DNA of 6,622 nt from Thiopseudomonas sp964394445. Lineage in GTDB: Bacteria > Pseudomonadota > Gammaproteobacteria > Pseudomonadales > Pseudomonadaceae. The notes below the pieces were generated by a model that saw only the letters and a program-made list of their open reading frames with translations, had not been told where the DNA came from and made no database searches. The position numbers and the translations under genes were made by a program. Shown piece after piece: positions 4,935 through 6,622 of this stretch. The stretch covers positions 1 through 6,622 of the forward strand of contig CAYMXO010000088.1 in the NCBI GenBank assembly GCA_964394445.1, given 5' to 3'. Within the stretch, counting starts at the first letter, position 1; each line of letters starts with the position of its first letter.

Positions 4935-6622
4935 ATGAGCGAAACCAGCAGTCAGGAACATTTGCCAGCCGTTGCCAGCCTGGACGACAGCAGCCTCTAT
5001 CTCAACCGTGAGTTGTCGCAGCTGCAGTTCAACATCCGTGTGCTGGAGCAGGCTCTGGATGAAAATGTTCCCCTGCTGGAGCGACTGAAATTCTTGCTGA
5101 TTTTTTCCAGCAACATGGACGAGTTCTTTGAGATCCGCGTGGCCGGGCTCAAACGCCAGGTCACTTACTCGCGACCGCGCATCAATGCCGATGGCCTTCA
5201 GCCGCAGCAGGCGCTGGCCAAAATCAACGAAGTCGTCCACGAGCAGGTCGCCCGCCAGTACCGCATCCTCAACGACACCCTGCTGCCGGCCCTGGCCGAG
5301 GAGGGCATCCGCTTCGTGCGCCGGCGTCACTGGACAGTGGCAATCCGCCGCTGGGTAGCCGACTTCTTTCACACCGAAGTTGCGCCCGTGGTGACACCAA
5401 TCGGACTCGACTCGGCCCACCCATTTCCGCTGCTGGCCAACAAAAGCCTCAACTTCATCGTCGAGCTGGAAGGTACTGACGCCTTTGGTCGCGACTCCGG
5501 GCTGGCCATCCTGCCCGCCCCCCGCAGTCTGCCCCGTCTGATCCCGGTTCCCGCAGAAATTTCAGACGAAGGCGTGCAGCATGTGTTTTTGTCTTCCATC
5601 ATTCATGCGCATGCTGACGGCCTGTTCCACGGCATGAGCGTCAGGGGCTGTTACCAGTTCCGCCTGACCCGCAATGCCGACCTGTCCATGGACGTTGAAG
5701 ACGTTGCCGATCTGGCCAACGCCCTGCGTGGCGAGCTTTATGCACGCCGCTTTGGTGATGCCGTCCGGCTGGAAGTGGCCAACAACTGTCCGCAGCACCT
5801 GGTTGATTATCTGCTTGGGCAATTCAATCTGGGCCCTGACGAACTGTATCTGGTGCACGGTCCGGTCAACCTGACACGCCTGTTTGCCATTACCGAACTG
5901 ACCAGCCATCCTCACCTGTGCTTCCCTCCCTTTACTCCGGCAATTCCCAGGGCCGCGCTACGTTCAGCCGACCTGTTCCAGGCCATCGCCCGGCAGGACC
6001 TGCTGCTTTACCACCCCTATGAGTCCTTTACTCCGGTCATCGATTTTCTGCGCCGCGCCGCCCAGGACCCGGGCGTACTGGCCATCAAGCAAACCCTCTA
6101 CCGTTCCGGTGCCGGCTCGGAAATTGTCGACGCACTGGTCGAAGCTGCGCGCAACGGCAAGGAAGTTACCGTAGTCATCGAGCTGCGCGCCCGTTTTGAT
6201 GAAGAGTCCAACCTGGCTCTGGCCAGCCGCCTGCAGGCAGCCGGTGCGGTGGTCATTTACGGCATGCTCGGTTTCAAGACCCATGCCAAGCTGGCCCTGG
6301 TTCTGCGCCGCGAGCAGGACCGGCTGGTGCGCTACGCCCACCTGGGAACCGGCAACTACCATGCCGGCAATGCCCGCCTGTATACCGATTACAGCCTGTT
6401 GACCGGCAACCACGCGCTCTGCGAAGACGTATCCAGCCTGTTCAACCAGCTGGTCGGCATGGGCAAGGCCAAGCCCATGCACCGGATGCTGCACGCCCCC
6501 TTCACCTTGCGCAACAGCCTGATGGAAATGATTACCCAGGAAGAAAGCAATGCGCTGGCAGGTCTGCCCGGGCATATCGTCATCAAGGTCAACGCCCTGA
6601 CCGATGCAAAAATGATCAAGGC
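4935..6622 (+). CDS. ppk1: Polyphosphate kinase 1, 3' end missing
   Basis: Transfers the gamma-phosphate of ATP reversibly onto polyphosphate chains, passing through a phosphohistidine; it is a membrane-associated homotetramer in known members. The frame runs 562 codons to the window edge without a stop; relatives have about 690-740 residues, so the end of the C2 domain is missing. Residues 22-76 form the N domain (RELSQLQFNIRVLEQA, PLLERLKFLL, NMDEFFEIRVAGLK). The head domain spans roughly 120-330. The C1 domain has LYRSGAGSEIVDAL (Arg390), ELRARFDEESN (Arg420) and GFKTHAKL with the phosphorylated His450 (codon 6282-6284); these match E. coli Arg375, Arg405 and His435 with a constant shift of 15. 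HLGTGNYHAGNARLYTDY follows. The equivalent of E. coli His592 would lie beyond the window. It probably shares an mRNA with hemB. The ATG is backed by GAGGA. Confidence 0.96.
   Translation, partial: MSETSSQEHLPAVASLDDSSLYLNRELSQLQFNIRVLEQALDENVPLLERLKFLLIFSSNMDEFFEIRVAGLKRQVTYSRPRINADGLQPQQALAKINEVVHEQVARQYRILNDTLLPALAEEGIRFVRRRHWTVAIRRWVADFFHTEVAPVVTPIGLDSAHPFPLLANKSLNFIVELEGTDAFGRDSGLAILPAPRSLPRLIPVPAEISDEGVQHVFLSSIIHAHADGLFHGMSVRGCYQFRLTRNADLSMDVEDVADLANALRGELYARRFGDAVRLEVANNCPQHLVDYLLGQFNLGPDELYLVHGPVNLTRLFAITELTSHPHLCFPPFTPAIPRAALRSADLFQAIARQDLLLYHPYESFTPVIDFLRRAAQDPGVLAIKQTLYRSGAGSEIVDALVEAARNGKEVTVVIELRARFDEESNLALASRLQAAGAVVIYGMLGFKTHAKLALVLRREQDRLVRYAHLGTGNYHAGNARLYTDYSLLTGNHALCEDVSSLFNQLVGMGKAKPMHRMLHAPFTLRNSLMEMITQEESNALAGLPGHIVIKVNALTDAKMIK

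Noticed and set aside
4851..5420. 189-codon minus-strand open frame covering the hemB end and ppk1 start
   Set aside because: It spans two conserved plus-strand genes and shows no recognisable motif.
5964..6575. 203-codon open frame on the minus strand opposite ppk1
   Set aside because: The plus-strand frame encodes PPK1 with its catalytic motifs, so this is a shadow.
1..6622. Mobile elements, CRISPR repeats, tRNA genes, prophage or defence genes
   Set aside because: The five conserved genes fill nearly all the window, spacers are all under 200 bases, and no direct-repeat array, transposase motif or tRNA-like clover leaf was seen.

Overview
The window is chromosomal housekeeping DNA from a gammaproteobacterium, most likely Pseudomonadaceae (Pseudomonas or a close relative). 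The evidence is the protein sequences: a PBP1A with an OB-like insert, a 422-residue malic enzyme without a phosphotransacetylase domain, a magnesium-type HemB with aspartates in place of the zinc cysteines, and a PPK1 with the Pseudomonas-like N-terminal motif RELSQLQFN. Codons prefer G or C in the third position throughout. No gene looks foreign.

Layout. At 1-1958 (+) is the C-terminal 651 residues of ponA (PBP1A), whose start lies before the window. It converges on maeB (2034-3302, -), and a long stem-loop between them (1978-2017) can terminate both. Upstream of maeB are its own promoter and leader, then the terminator of rpmE (3445-3474), then rpmE (3489-3701, -), encoding the zinc-binding form of ribosomal protein bL31. 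A 184-bp divergent region (3702-3885) carries a good promoter for rpmE and a weaker candidate for hemB. hemB (3886-4890, +) starts at GTG behind a clear ribosome binding site. Forty-four bases later comes ppk1 (4935 to the window edge, +), open to the last base and so truncated by the window.

The genes serve separate core functions: cell-wall synthesis, malate to pyruvate with NADPH, the ribosome, porphobilinogen synthesis for haem, and polyphosphate synthesis. Only hemB and ppk1 look like an operon. From memory of Pseudomonas genomes, ponA-maeB-rpmE and hemB-ppk1 are each familiar neighbourhoods but usually lie apart, so the rpmE/hemB intergenic region may be a rearrangement junction.

No mobile element, CRISPR array, RNA gene, toxin-antitoxin or defence system was found. 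All intergenic stretches are under 200 bases. I see no convincing undescribed system here; the points worth a second look are regulatory (leaders, hairpins, shared terminator) and the gene order.
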